DNA of 46,369 nt, from the NCBI GenBank assembly GCA_000934385.1, contig KN880621.1:1-46369 (forward strand). The letters run 5' to 3'. This document shows positions 1 through 13,704 of this stretch, piece after piece. A program made the position numbers and the translations under genes. The notes under the pieces are model-generated. The model was not told the DNA's origin. It made no database searches and saw only the letters and a list, made by a program, of their open reading frames with translations. The number at the start of each line of letters is the position of its first letter. Position 1 is the stretch's first letter. Origin of the DNA: Cylindrobasidium torrendii FP15055 ss-10 (taxonomy: Eukaryota; Basidiomycota; Agaricomycetes; Agaricales; Physalacriaceae).

Positions 1-1104
1 GCGGCACACGACGTTCCTCGGCGGATAATCTTGCCGAATTACTCTGCATTACTTTGGCAGAATAATTCAAAGTTTCGCTAATTTCTCAAACTGGTGAACG
101 CACTCTAAGAAACCTCATGGCCTCGTCGCTATTCAAACTGAGTGGAATGGAGTGCATCAGACCACGAGTGGATGATTGACCAAGGATTGGCCGGGATCGA
201 CGGTAGGTACTAGGAACGGAAGTCCTGGCGGAGCCTGGTGAGGCGTACTCGTCTCGGAAATTTGCGATACTTCATGCATTCACGGGTGGCTACCATGTAT
301 TCTCCAAACAGCTGCCAATGGTCGACTTCCAATACTAGTCAGAACTCGTTCTGAAGGCAGAATGTCCGAGTCTGCCTTTGTTAAACACACTGCACCACTG
401 CCAAATATCTGGGTAAAGTTGAGGCTGACGTGAGTAGTAGATGTCGATGCGTGCAATCACGGACGAGGTCCACTACCGGTCGGATTGGGGGCTCCCACTG
501 CATTCCCTGAAACACGATATTGAATACGATAGCGACGAGAGACTGTGCTGTTACTTTCGGGAAAGAATCTACATACAAACTAATCAGTCCTGTCTTTTGA
601 TGGAGTTTCGCGTGTGTACAACAGTGTGGGTGCTGCACCAGATTGAAAGAGCGAGCCAGGATCAAACTCGACAAGGAGAATGGCGTTCACGGGAAAGTGA
701 CGTGGGGGATGGAGAGGATGTGTTTCGTGGGAAGAACGAGAGGCTGCTACCGTGTTCTTACCTGGGTTTGATACAGGAATTCTATCATTTGCAGGCTAGC
801 GTGTCAGGACATGATGGACCCTGCGTGGGTGTTGATGGGTGTAATTGAGCGTGACAGGGTCGAAACATGGACACCAACTACAAATGTTGAAAAACAGCCT
901 TGCGAAATCGACTACCTTTTTGCAAGATAGAATTGAAAATGGCTTTGAGGCGCTGATAGCTACCGAACCATTCGCGGGCCGCAAATCACCGAGCTTAGCA
1001 GCGTGACTGAGGTCAATAACATTATTGATCCCTGATCGTCGCGTGCTGTACGGCTTGACTTGCTACCCCCACCATCTTTCGGCGAACCCAGTGGCCGAGT
1101 AACG
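1..1104. other. Upstream region without a recognisable gene
   Basis: Both strands hold only short open frames (longest about 135 codons at 441-848) with no familiar motif and no continuation across splice sites. The right part is probably the promoter and 5' leader of the Zn2Cys6 regulator starting at 1105. I see no convincing TATA box. Confidence 0.5.
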
Positions 1105-3845
1105 ATGGCTACCCTCGACGACGCCGACATTCCTTTGAAACGACGCCGTATGTCGGGCGCTTGCGACCAGTGCAGAAAGCGCAAAAGTACGTGTTAATAC
1201 TTGAACGCTGGGTCATGCAGCTAACTTGCTCAAGTTAAATGTAGGTCCTCGGTACGATCAAGGACGGCAGCTCACATACTCCAGGCGATAGCGCGACGCG
1301 GCCGAGCCAGCGCTGCACAAATTGCATTGCGTTCGACACAGAATGCACACATTCAGACCCTCCCAAGGTACGTCTCTATCTCACGTCCTATACCACACCA
1401 TCAACATCCTATACTCTAGAAACGGGGTCCCAAGTCCGCGTTAGTTACACACTATCCGATAAAGTACGCTTCTGAACAGTCTGCAGTTACGTAGAAGGAC
1501 TGGAAGACCGCGTCAAGGAACTAGAGAGGCTTCTCCGAGCAGTGCGCCCCTTCCAGTGTTCCTATCCTTTTCTCGCACTCACGCACAGCAGACCTCTAAC
1601 CATCCCAGTGGTAGTGGTCCGCAGGTACCGCCGATCCCATCTGCATCCCTCACACGGCCTTCACCCTCCTCTCCGCCAATATCTACCTCCTCTCCCTCCG
1701 ACGGCTCATTAAGCCACAAAAGCGATGACGACGAGGACCTTGAGCATCTGGATCTGTCGCGAAATATGGAACGTTTATCCATGTACAACACACCTCGCTT
1801 TTTTGGATCCTCAAGCATGTTTGCCTTGGCGAAAGCCACTCTAAAACTAAAGACGTCCGTTCTTCACGACCAAGGCCCTAAGCGAGGGGCTCCACAATAT
1901 TGGTATCTGCAGCCTGTAGGTATGTCTTCTCTACCTTACGCTCTCAGTCTAACCTTCGCCCTTTCGCACTTCATAGTGGGAACAAGACACGGCGAACCAA
2001 CTCTCCCAGCAATACATATTTCCCCCACACGATCTCATGATGAGTTTGATCGGTCTCTTCTTCGAGCACGTCGCTCCCTTCGTCCCCGTCCTACACCAGC
2101 CAACTTTCATGAACCATGTAGCTTGTGCAGACCACCTCCACCATCGCCAATTTGGCGCAACTGTACTTCTTGTGCTTGCTATAGCTTCTCGATACAGTGA
2201 CGACCCACGCGTACTTTCCGACCGATATGGTTCCAAACTTTCCGCTGGCTGGAAATATTTCGAGCAGGTAACGCTCATCAACACAGTGGTATGGGACGTC
2301 GTCTCCTTGTACGAGCTTCAGAGCTATACCGTGCGCTTTCTGTTGCTCGAACCTGCTTTCCGCTCACACGGTCACTAGCTCTCCATAATATACAGTCAGG
2401 GGACATCCGTTCCCCAAACTTCGTGGACAAACATAGCGATTGGGATGCGGCTGGCTCTCGAGATTGGCGTCCACAGGCGGAAGCCCATGGGCTACAAGAT
2501 GACCGCCGAAGATGAGCTCATGAAGAGATGCTTCTGGTTCGCATGTTCGTTCAATAGCCAATCTCTGCTGATCATCCGGCAGGTGTATGCTTTGCCTGGA
2601 CCGGTTAATATCTATCATGCTCGGGCGACCTTCTTTATTCCGAGAAGAAGAGTGAGATTCTATCTCTCCCCGACGGTGTCTCGCTCACTGTACCCAGCTT
2701 TGACCTAGAGTTGCCTGTCGAGTGCGATGATCAATACTGGGAGATAGGACGTAATGGCGAGGTCGCGTTCCATCAACCTCCGAACTTGCCTTCCCGGATG
2801 GCGTTTTTTTCGCGGCACATCAAGCTGTGCGAAATCCTTTCCTTTGTCTCTCGGACGCTCTACTCGATAAAGAAGTCGCAGCTAACACACGGCCTGACCG
2901 GAAAGGAGTGGCAGCAACGGATTGTCACCCATCTCGATGGCACGATGAAGAGCTTTCTCGACGAGTTGCCGGATCACCTTAAGTTTAACCACCATCGCGC
3001 GAACACGCTATTTGCGAGGCAGTCGGTCGCCCTGTACTCGTTGTATTATATCACCATGATGTTCATCCACCGTCCATTCGTGAGCACATCACAGTCTTCC
3101 CTCGAATCCTGCACGGCGGCGGCTAGGTCATGCTCGCATGTTATAGAGACTAGTCCAACGCCGTTCTTCCTCGTTCCTGTCATCGGGGTATGTTTGGCAT
3201 TGCTCAGATCCCATTCTAAACCTCATTGCCGCTTTCTAGGCTGCGCCATTCATGTCCGGCATCATCTTGGGTATGAGCATGTGGAGTGGGACGGGTACAG
3301 GCTACGAGAAGGAGATTGGCGCCTGCTTGGAGGCGCTCAAGGCAGGCTCTGAACGCTGGAATCCTTGTGGCCGATTCTTGGGTACGCTCACCGAGGTTGT
3401 CTCTGGGTTGGACACCGTTAGGAAGCCCACGGACCAGACAAACAAACGTGCGAGGGAAAACACTCCGCAGGTGTCATACTCGTCTTCTTCGGATACTGGA
3501 AGCAGCAGCGGACAGTACAGTCACAGTCATTCGCCAGAGGTATGGCCGCCTGCTGAGCCCGTAGAGCCGCCGCAGCCGGGACCGCTTGATAACTTGGGAC
3601 TGGACACGAATTTTATGCAGAGTATGGATATGTGGGCCAGTCCGCCACCCGCGTACAAGTGAGTTGCATTCCTCCGTTTATTTACTCAGACCATGATGCT
3701 GATGGGGATGTGTAGTTTAACTTCGTGGGGTCAGCATATCAACGAGATGAGCGGCGTTGCGCCCATTCCTATCCCTCTTCCGGAGGGCGGCTATGCTGGA
3801 CCACTTCCCTATCAACAGCAACAGCATCGAAGTACGACCTACTGA
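1105..3845 (+). CDS. Zn2Cys6 fungal-specific transcription factor (Fungal_trans domain)
   Basis: Nuclear DNA-binding regulator. The start ATG leads into a basic stretch (KRRR) and the zinc cluster CDQCRKRKSTCD...CTNC...C, spacing CX2CX6CX9CX2CX6C. The third Cys appears only if the first intron is 1193-1284 (92 bases). The linker KRGPKSAYVEGLEDRVKEL and a leucine-rich coiled coil follow, as is usual for the family. The Fungal_trans core contains YIFPPHDLM, PVLHQPTF, GTSVPQTSWTN, MRLALEIGVHRRKP, a CLDRLISIMLGRP block and FDLELPVECDDQYWE, all in family order. The C-terminus is Ser/Pro/Gln-rich, like an activation region. About nine introns; the last exon ends QQQQHRSTTY and a TGA. The length, near 700 residues, is normal. 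Its targets cannot be told; relatives include XlnR-like and other carbon-use regulators. Inner splice sites near 1916-2010 and 2330-2400 are my best fit only. Confidence 0.88.
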
Positions 3846-4976
3846 AGTATGGGGCTGAAATGTGTAGAGGTATAGTGCGATGGGATGGGATGGGATAGGA
3901 TAAAGAAGGAGCAAATTCTTGTTGTAACTTATTTGCTGATTATTTCTTGTATCATAGATAGTACGCTCATTTAAATGAGGTATGCATGGACGGAACAATG
4001 TTTTGTACGTGTTTAGGCGCTTGCTAGGTCACGTCTAAGGGTCACCGGTCACCGTTGGCGACGTGGTTGAATGCCGTAATGTGGACGCAGAAGAAGAGGA
4101 ATACCGCTTGCTGCAGCGCTCGCTTGGTGTGGACAAGAGGGACATTGACGTGCGTCTTTCTATCTTCTTTCACTGCCCCCAATGAACCTGCTGCGCCGCC
4201 AGTCGCCGCCGCGCGCTGAAGTTTTCAACGCTCTGACATCCTGGCTTCAATCATCAAGTTCAATCGCTTGATCAAGCCCCGTCAGGCCACTAGACACCAC
4301 AGAGAAGTTGTAGCTCCCGCAATGGTCGCAGCTTATCCAACTTCATCCTGAAAACAGGAATGAGTAACAGTGAGTTGAGCTGGTATGCGCCGTGCGGGAG
4401 GACAGAGATAACCATGAGCTGAGGGACATTCAGATCCCATATACTGATTCAGACTGATATAGACTAATATGCGAAGAAAATATCAAAAGGTTCCTACGGG
4501 AAACCATCAGGAGCATGCAATCTGCGTGACTCCCTCTGCGCATTTGGCTTAGTCACACAATGAAAACTGGAACTGATGATCGGTCGCGGTTTCGAATAGC
4601 TGGGAAATTGTCAGACGCTGGACCCGTGGGATGACCGGGGCGACTACGAGCTTCCGTACCTCGTACAATAAGAAGTTCTTCACAGTGATAGATCGAAGCA
4701 TTGAATGGTGTCTCCACGCATGTGCCTTCAGTGGTTTGGTTAATGCGCTACGCCACACCTGACGGTAAACGCAAATCCTGTATGTTCGCGTATAACAAGG
4801 ACCAAATAGACTGCATTCGGTTCATTATCATTTTCTACGTCTTATTTTGCCCTATCGACATAAACCTCGCCTTCCCAGTCACCTGCAGTGTCAGAGGCTC
4901 TCAAGAGTCAACGTGAAGGTGGTAGCTAGCCCAGAATCTCCCGGGAACGTTGGAAAAACATTGTTCGAGAAGTAAG
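3846..4976. other. Intergenic region without a recognisable gene
   Basis: Contains the 3' part of the Zn2Cys6 regulator's transcript, with a short TGGGA tandem run near 3881-3895. The rest has only scattered short frames with no family signature. Nothing else can be supported. Confidence 0.5.
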
Positions 4977-5048
4977 CTCTCTGCCCAGGAGTCGAACCTG
5001 GCTTTCGCCCGTGACAGGGGCGTGTACTAACCGATATACTAGCAGAGA
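4977..5048 (-). tRNA. tRNA-Asp (anticodon GUC), no intron
   Basis: Read on the minus strand, a full 72-base cloverleaf folds. The acceptor stem is TCTCTGC with GCAGAGA and a G discriminator. The D-arm is GTAT...GTAC. The anticodon stem is CGCCC/GGGCG around the loop CTGTCAC, which puts GTC at positions 34-36. The T-arm is CCAGG-TTCGACT-CCTGG. The internal promoter boxes are inherent in the D and T arms. CCA is not encoded, as expected in a eukaryote. No intron lies between the anticodon and the stem. It is transcribed in the same direction as the ribosomal protein gene to its right. Confidence 0.96.
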
Positions 5049-5828
5049 GATACCTCAGCGAATGGTACTCGGTACAAACCAGAGTCTTTCATCATCCCAG
5101 ATGACGTCTCAGACACATCTAGAGGCAAGAACGCTGTTGAAGGTAGAATAAGGCAACGAGCAGGCGCGTACTCCGAGCTTGTTTGGTCGTGGGAATGAAT
5201 GAACGAGGTGTGGCGCAGTTTTGATTGTTTGACATGATCGCTGCATTCCTTCTAAATGTCGGTTACTGAGGGGGAAACCCCAACCCTGCATAACTCACTA
5301 TTCTTGACCATAGATTGTTCACCTGCGCTCGCAATGACAATCACTGCACAGGTCGTATGGTTAGTTTGCACTGAAATTAGAGCTCGTCTAAGTAACGCAG
5401 CGCCGACATAACAAACATCGACATGTTTACCAGCCCGTCGGAAACGTTCAAACTCTCAGTCAGATACAGCTTCGCAAGCCAGACATGCTTGGGCAACGAC
5501 AGTTTGTAGCCGGAGGTATGGTATTGAACCAGCGAGAGGTCATGTAAATACCGACGCCCGACCAGCCTATCCAAATGCGGTCGATTCCATTTATTTTGAG
5601 ACACGAGACAGACGTCGTGAACGCTATCTCTGACATGTATCCAGGAGCCAGGCAGATGTCGGTGCCGCGGAGTAAGTTCATGGTAGACTGTCTTGGTTCA
5701 CGCGAAAGTCCTCACGAGCACATGCAGCAGGTCCCTTGAAATTGCGATTCATAGCGTACATTGCATGGGATGGTTCATAGTGGAAGAAGAGCAGAAGGCA
5801 TAATACAACAGCACAGCGTGGTAACCGC
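5049..5828. other. Intergenic region between tRNA-Asp and eL42
   Basis: Two overlapping minus-strand frames of 73-75 codons (5377-5604 and 5460-5681) have fairly coding-like codon use but no motif, splice partner or known family that I recognise. They may be 3' sequence of the eL42 transcript or a short orphan gene. I do not call either one. Confidence 0.4.
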
Positions 5829-6405
<577 letters not shown>

Positions 6406-9400
6406 CTTGCTTGCGGAACGACGGCGGCGACGGCGATGACTTGGGAATAATTTGCGGTCCGGCGCGATCGGCGCCGATGCGCCGACCTGTACAGTCCACA
6501 GAACAAGGTTTGATCGCAATCATACAGCCGAAATCAGTGGCGCATGCCGTCCTTTACCGGCTCGGCTCTTGCGCTTGAGTTTTCAGGTGCTGCTCACTGT
6601 CACACGGTATATTTCATTGACGTATCATTCGATTCATTCTGGCTTAGCTATGTTCAAAATCCTGTGCCCCTGATGTTCACTCGAACCGATCATTGAGAAA
6701 GCCAAACCCTCCATTTGTCGTATGCGCACGACCATTGAACGCTCTGCTGCTGCATTGTGTCAAATTTCAGCAAACTTCCTTGCTCTGAGTCTCGACGGTC
6801 GCCGCTTCTGTGGTATGTATAACGGGAGTGAAGCCCGTACAACGCATGAAGGACTGGGGTCTCTTCTAACTTTTGCATATTATTCTTCGTGAGTACTGAG
6901 TGAGTGCCTAAGCTCAGCACAAATGTCTGTGTTATCAAATTCCTGCCGTGTATTCAAACTATCCCGAAAACACGCGTACTTGACACGGTCAACAACAGCT
7001 CAACGGCAAACTACATCTCTTCAATCTCACCACTTGCCTGTGTCCCTTCAACGTATTCTCCGGTCTCCCGCGGGAAGCTCTGAAAACCAAGCCGCGCAAC
7101 TCGAGGACGAAGGAGTATCCGCCTTCATTTGACGGATCGGATGCAACCGAGATGCAACAGACACTCGTGGATGGGGCTGCCGATACGTACAAACATGGCC
7201 AATGCTCCAGTGCTATTTCGCCATTAATAGTGATTTTTCACTGCGCTCTCCTTCTTTTCTTCTCCTACCGTGTGCAACAGAACGAGGCGAGCACACAGAT
7301 AACGCAAATGAAGGAACGTCCGACGGGTGCGTCGTATTGGTTCCAGCTTCAGCTAACATGCGCATGAGAACTCGAGTAGCTTTTTACATGCATTTGTGCA
7401 TGAATGAGTAATAAATCTTCATTCACCGTCCTTTTTCTTGGAAAAAATGCCAAATCTAAGGTGCTGAACGTTCGATAATATTTTGTTGATAGTTATGAAC
7501 GGATATTCTCCGCGAGACGTGACCACCTCACACAACGCTGAGCTTCGTAAGACTCGGGGAGGTCACAATATTCACTCAAAGGTCGGTCAAAGATCAGAGG
7601 GATCTATGCGCATTACCAAAATACAGCGAGTTAAGCTTTTAGCTAGCGGTAGACACCCGCCACTACCGGCCCTGATATCCGCTCCCGATCGGACGCCTGT
7701 GCTCTTGTTTTGGGAATCCAAGAACGTCGACGCCCCGTCACCGACGAAATGCGCTCAACCGACTTGGGAGACATAAGCACCGCCCGGATATGGAGATAGC
7801 GACCAGCTTGGATGTTATGGCTGTGCATGCAGCATCAGTGTGAGTGGGGAATGCACATTCGCCGAACGGCGGAAAGTTGGACATGGGGGCGCTGCCAAAA
7901 CACCGTATTGTACGGGATTTTTTCCCACTGGTACAGCACTAGTCGAGGGTATTGCTTTAACGTTGTAAAGGAAGAACCCCGATTCGCTACCACTGGTCGA
8001 GCCTGTCAGGCTCCAGCGCTTCAGTGCTAGGTCGTGCGTTGTCACAGCGAGTCCGAGTCCCAGAATCATACGATGGCTGCATACCGGCTTGTTCTTCCTT
8101 CGGCATGTTCAATATCGGCGAATGTGAGAGCAATCCGACCCAGACGCAACGTCGCAGCGGGAAGCCCTCCGCACACGTAGCGTTGACTCATGAGCAACAT
8201 CAATAACAGCTACTGCCTTACAGTAAACTCGAGACCGATGAAGAATGATAAGCGGGAGAAAGAACATCTCATACGATGATTATTACATAACTGAATGGCC
8301 GCTTATTCAGCTTGTTACATTGTCGCAAATCTAGTGTCGTACCACCTCAGAATGAATGCGGCTCCACGTCAAAACAGGCAGGTGATGCATGCCACTTGAC
8401 GATGAATACCCAACATCGAGCGGCGATGAGAGAGAAAATGCGCACACAAAGATACGAAATGTGGAAAAGCGCTAACCCTAATAGTATATTGTGTCCAGAA
8501 CCAGAATGGGTTTAGCGACCCTGGGGTGTGTGTGTCCTGCTTCTCGGGGCCTTTAGACAGCTCCCGCAATACCAATGCTTCGATGGTATCTCATTGAGAG
8601 CGTCGGTAACGCACTCCAGGCGTCGGTGATGGTGCATAGATAGTCCTTCATTAATGCAATTCTAATGGACCGGCTCGTTGAGGTTGAGTGTACAAGACTG
8701 CAGGCTCGCTTCTCAAGCGAGGCTTCACTTCTCGTGAGTCCGAGTAAAATCAGTTTGTTCTTCTGAACTTGCAAGTAAGTACTTTGATATCCTTGATGGG
8801 ATGATTCAATAGCAGACTTGCAGCGAAGCAAGCTAGCGGCCAGCCCTACTATAATCATGTACAGGGTAGAGGCCAAATCCAGAGCTCCACCATTGCGGAT
8901 GGACGACCTGGTGATGGCTAAAAGATCTGGGAAGATCCATGAAGTTGTTCAAGCATTGGGCGTGTCGGTTGGCTGAGTTGGAACTGTGGCTTGGACGTGC
9001 GAGCGTTGAGTATTCGAGTACTTGAGTCAGGATATGTTAGATTTCGAAACATCTGAAATGGTTGGTATAGAGGTTTCAAGACGTGCCCGGGGATATGAGG
9101 TGAGAAGCTGATACCGGCGATGAGATACGGAAAAACAGCCTGCTGTATGTGTTGGAAAGCCTTCCGGGCAACACGGCTTCAAGATTGAGATGAATTTCTT
9201 TATCGAATGGCAGGTTGCAGCGGACATCCATTGAATGAGGGATTGGTTGGGAAATAGCATTCCAGGTATCGCCCGGAATATACGTAGCAATTCACGAGGA
9301 GACAAGTGTCGGAGGAAAACAATATACTAGTGGAAGACAAGGAGACAAGCGTTCGAGAGGCTCAGACCGGTGACCGTTGCTATTGTTATGTTTTTGTTTG

Positions 9401-9698
9401 GCCGTTTCCGGGCTTGAGACATGGGATGGGCTGTGGCGTCTCCCGCCTCCGATTGGGGAAAAGGCAGCAAAGAGGGGGTCTCGCTACCCGGGGTCCGCAA
9501 GTATTAGGCTGGCGATCGGGCCATATAAAAGTCAGTCGTACCATTCCTGAGTTGGGTCGAAAGTACAGGCGTCACCGACTCGGCTTCAGACCACCACCAT
9601 CAACCTTTCTTTTTCACTGGCCCCGACGACGAGCAACACAGGCGCCCGACCCGCTTGATCCGCCGTTCTGTCCCGCCGTACCCGCTCCCCGCTGCAAA
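6406..9698. other. 3.3-kb stretch without a recognisable gene
   Basis: The largest gap in the window. Every open frame is under about 110 codons apart from a plus-strand one from 9306 that merely runs into the next gene. I could not join any of them into a familiar protein. No long terminal repeats, terminal inverted repeats, tRNA or rRNA signatures were seen. The rightmost several hundred bases should hold the HMG-CoA reductase promoter and leader. The rest could be regulatory, a noncoding RNA, or a decayed mobile element. Confidence 0.5.
9524..9530 (+). promoter_or_regulatory. TATA box upstream of HMG-CoA reductase
   Basis: TATAAAA lies about 170 bases before the ATG at 9699. Pyrimidine-rich DNA follows (9598-9690), as is common near fungal transcription starts. 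Confidence 0.5.
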
Positions 9699-12600
9699 AT
9701 GCGCGCCATTCTCAGGCCATTCGTCATACATGCTGCATATTCACCCATAGAGACGATAGTATTTTTCTCTATCGTCGGGACGCTGGCCTACTTCCATGTT
9801 CTCTCCGCTATCAAACACTCGGCCTTCTTTGCTGCGTCAAATCCCATCACATTTCGCCCCTCGCATGCGCTCTATACGCACAACGACTGGGTCAATGTGC
9901 GGGAAACAACATGGCACCACGCAAAATCAGCCGCAGAGGCGTCCGTTGTCCCCGTAGAGCTTCAGCAGGTGGTGTACTCCCTAGATTCAGTCCACAAGAA
10001 CCAAGACGTGCGTTACAATAATTATTTCTGTCGATGAATTTACTGACCATACGCAGGCCGTACCCTCTTCTATCACGCTTGAGATGTCCCCTCTGTCCGA
10101 GTCGACGTTCAATGTGTCGCATTACGTCCAGGACAGTCTCGCCCTTTCGTCTGGACGCAAATATAGTTCGGTCTGCTACCGGCCTGCATCACTCGCCCCC
10201 AACGCGTCCGCCGATGAAAACCCACCCTGCTTTACGTCTCTGGCTGAATCGGCGCGTGCGCTTACCCAAACTTTCGCCTTCATCCCCGGCAGCCGCGACG
10301 ATTTTTTGGCCGCGTTCACCAAGTTTGCCAAGGGTGCCTTTGACGAACACGACGTCCGCTACGAGGTCGAGATTCGCGAGCAGGAGGCCATTGGGGAAAT
10401 GCGTAGCAGCAAATGGGTTGCTTACGCTCTCCGAGCATTTGTCCTGCGTTTCTGGGATCTAGCCAAGGTAGGCCTAGCTTCATTAGCCCCCACATTCGGT
10501 TAGTTAACCACCAATTACAGAAGGCCAACTCGTTCGATATCCTGCTCATCCTTTCGGGCTATATCTTGATGATGGCGACGTTCTTTATCCTCGTATCTCG
10601 GTCACGCCAGCTTGGGTCCACATTTTGGCTGCCCTGCGCCATCGTCTCATCTGCATTCCTCGCGGCGCTTAGCTCCCTTCCCATCGCAATGTGGCTGAGG
10701 ATACCTGTGGACCCTGTCGCCTTGTCAGAGGCGCTCCCGTTCTTCATTTGCACCGTCGGCTTTGACAAGCCCATGCGCCTCGCCCGTGCCGTCTTCAAGC
10801 ATCCTCATCTTACCAGCCCCGTTGGTGGCGCTAGCTCTGGCGGCCAGCTCAAGCCTGCTGGAGAGGTCATTCTCGAGAGCTTGACCAAGGTGTACTATCC
10901 CATCATTCGCGACTATGTCATCGAGATTGCAGTCCTTGTTGTTGGAGCCTATAGCCGGGTCAGCGGCCTCCGCGAAATATGCGCACTCGCTGCAATTGTT
11001 CTCGGGCTCGATTGCCTACTCCTATGCACCTTCCTGGCCTCTACTCTCACTGTTATGATCGAGGTACGTCGTTGTCTTATTGTCTTCGGGACCGACTCTA
11101 ATCTCTTATTGTTTCAGGTTCTTCGTATCAAGACAGTTCGCGAACTCACGCGCACGGCTTCCTCTCCAACAAAGGCGACAACGATACATTCACCGACTGA
11201 GGATCCCTCATCCAAGGTTGTGAGCAAGCTGGCCCAGGCCGTGCAAAATGTCATGGGCGTCAAGGGCTCTGCCCGCAGCAACAAGGACGAAGTCCGTGAG
11301 AGTCCTGCCACCCGTCTGAAGCCCATCCTGGTAGGAGATTTTCACATTGCAAGCTATGGCTGGTATCTTATTGTCTCACGCTAGATCGCTACATTCCTTT
11401 CCTTGCACATTCTCAATTTGTGCACTCCGCTCACGCCGACCCGGCACAACTCGTATGTCTCAACGATAAGGAAGGTCGATATAACAACACCAACCATGCA
11501 ATACGCTCTCGGTGGTCTTGTCGACAGCGCACCCGCACCTAACGAGGAAGAGTTCAGCGTTCTTGTCAAAGTGTATCCTCCCATCAACGTTCGTGTCATT
11601 CCTCCACAGTCGATGATTGCTGGAGCCGAACCAACGCTGCCCATCGTCCCGCCCAGGTCGACCACCGACTTCCTTGAGAGCTTCATGAGCGCCTGGACAC
11701 GCCTGGTCGGTGATCCGTTCATCTCGAAGTGGATTGTCATCGTTCTGGCGATGAGCATTTCACTCAACGGCTACCTACTCAAGGCCATCGCATCTGGTCT
11801 CGCGGGCAAAAGCAGCCACAGTCATGCTGCCAAAAGCGGCGGTGTCCGATTCCCGGAGGAAGGAGAGCAACCTACTCCTGTTGTTCCGCAGATTTCGGTC
11901 ACGTCCCACGCGCCGATCCGTGCGCCTCCTCCAGCACCGGCCACCCGTTACCCCATTGCCCGCCCAGTTGCTGCCACTCGACCCAAGTCTGTCACCGACT
12001 TCACTCTGGATGATGTCGACCGCAAGCTTGCTGCTTTCAAGAAGCCCAAGGGTTTGGCATCCCCTCCAGATACCGCGTCGACATCGTCGGATGATGAGGC
12101 TATGGACTTTGTCCGTCCTCTGGACGAGCTGATCGATGTATTCGAGAACGGCCCCCGCCCTGTATCTGCATCCCTTGCGACGCTCAACGATGAGGAGGTT
12201 ATTGTCCTGGCGCAGAATGGCAAGATTGCTGCCCATGCTCTCGAGAAGGTCCTTGGTCCGGAGGAGTTGGAGCGTGCTGTCCGTATTCGTCGTGCTCTCA
12301 TTTGTGCGTTGCCTCCATTCACCAGACTGACGTGATACTGACTTTATTCTAGCTCGTTCTTCCAGGATCAGCTCGCTTGAGACATCAGACATCCCCATTT
12401 CCAACTACGACTACTCGCGGGTCATCGGTGCTTGCTGCGAAAACGTCTGCGGCTACATCCCCATTCCCTTTGGTATCGCTGGGCCCATTAACGTCGACGG
12501 CACTCTCTTCCCCATCCCAATGGCCACCGCAGAGGGCACTCTCGTCGCCTCAACATCTCGTGGTGCTAAAGCTCTTAACGCTGGCGGCGGTGTGACAACC

Positions 12601-13704
12601 GTGCTCACTCAGGATGGCATGACCCGTGGACCAGCTATCGACTTCCCCTCGATCATTCTCGCCGCAGAGGCCAAGGCATGGGTTGATTCTCCTGAAGGTT
12701 TCGCAGAAATCAGGGTCGCATTCGAGTCAACGTCCCGGTTCGCTAAGCTTCAGAGCTTGAAGACCGCAATGGCTGGACGTACACTTTTCGTTCGTTTCAA
12801 GACGGCGACAGGTGATGCGATGGGCATGAACATGATCTCGAAGGGCACGGAGAAGTCGCTAGAGTTGATGCAGAAGAAGTTCCCGGAGATGGTCACCCTT
12901 GCTTTGTCGGGCAACTACTGCACGGACAAGAAGCCTGCTGCCATCAACTGGATCGAGGGCCGTGGAAAGAGCGTTGTCGCTGAGGCTGTCATCCCTGGCA
13001 AGGTCGTCCAGACGGTGCTCAAGACCACAGTCGATGCGCTCTGCAACCTGAACACAAAGAAGAACCTTGTGGGAAGCGCGATGGCGGGAAGTGTCGGTGG
13101 TTTCAACGCTCATGCGGCGAACATCCTTACGGCGATCTTCTTGGCTACTGGACAAGACCCTGCTCAGAACGTCGAGAGTTCCAATTGCATAACCCTCATG
13201 GAACCGTACGCGATCTTTCTATCTTCGCACTGACATGATTACTAACCTTTCTCCAGAACAAATGGTGGCAAGGATCTCTTGATGACAGTCTCTATGCCCT
13301 CTATCGAGGTTGGCACTGTCGGCGGTGGCACCATCCTTGCTCCTCAGGGCGCCGTTCTCGAACTTCTCGGTCTCAAGGGCGCACATCCTACATCTCCAGG
13401 ACAAAACGCGCAAGGTCTTGCACGACTCATCGCCGCCTCGGTCATGGCCGGCGAGCTGTCGTTGATGGCTGCGCTCGCTGCTGGCCATCTCATCCGCGCC
13501 CACATGCAGCACAACCGGTCACAACTCAACACACCCGCGGGCAGCGCACCGCAGACACCCGGGCCGCTAGCTGAGTCCTCTGGCCAGCTCGTGCCGAAGA
13601 TGTTGAGTTTGGCTGGCACCAGTGGTGGGAGGGTTGTGAGTCCTTTGACACCGTCGGACAGCACAGCGTGTTTGCCGCCCTATACGGAGAAGAAGGATGA
13701 GTGA
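9699..13704 (+). CDS. HMG1: 3-hydroxy-3-methylglutaryl-CoA reductase (HMG-CoA reductase)
   Basis: Reduces HMG-CoA to mevalonate with NADPH, the committed step to ergosterol and other isoprenoids, in the ER membrane. About 1,230 residues from seven exons. The N-terminal half is membrane-spanning, with a signal-anchor near residues 16-35 and a sterol-sensing-like block ([17 protein letters not shown] ... [13 protein letters not shown]). A long Pro/Ser-rich linker with [14 protein letters not shown] joins it to the soluble catalytic domain. Catalytic features are all present: [12 protein letters not shown], the Glu in [23 protein letters not shown], the Lys in [11 protein letters not shown], the Asp in [24 protein letters not shown], and the His in GHLIRAHM. 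A 60-residue Ser/Thr/Pro-rich tail after the His block ends in KKDE. The frame is open 5' of 9699, but this ATG gives the expected family start MRAILRPF. Introns fall near 10009, 10469, 11064, 11331, 12305 and 13208. Confidence 0.97.

Noticed and set aside
441..848. 135-codon plus-strand frame
   Set aside because: No motif, no splice continuation, amino-acid content looks random.
5377..5681. Two overlapping minus-strand frames downstream of eL42
   Set aside because: Codon use is fair, but the frames compete with each other and match nothing I know.
9306..9698. Upstream in-frame extension of HMG-CoA reductase
   Set aside because: It crosses the TATA box and pyrimidine tract and has no family likeness. 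The ATG at 9699 begins the conserved protein.
11775..12404. 209-codon minus frame inside HMG-CoA reductase
   Set aside because: Shadow of a conserved coding exon.
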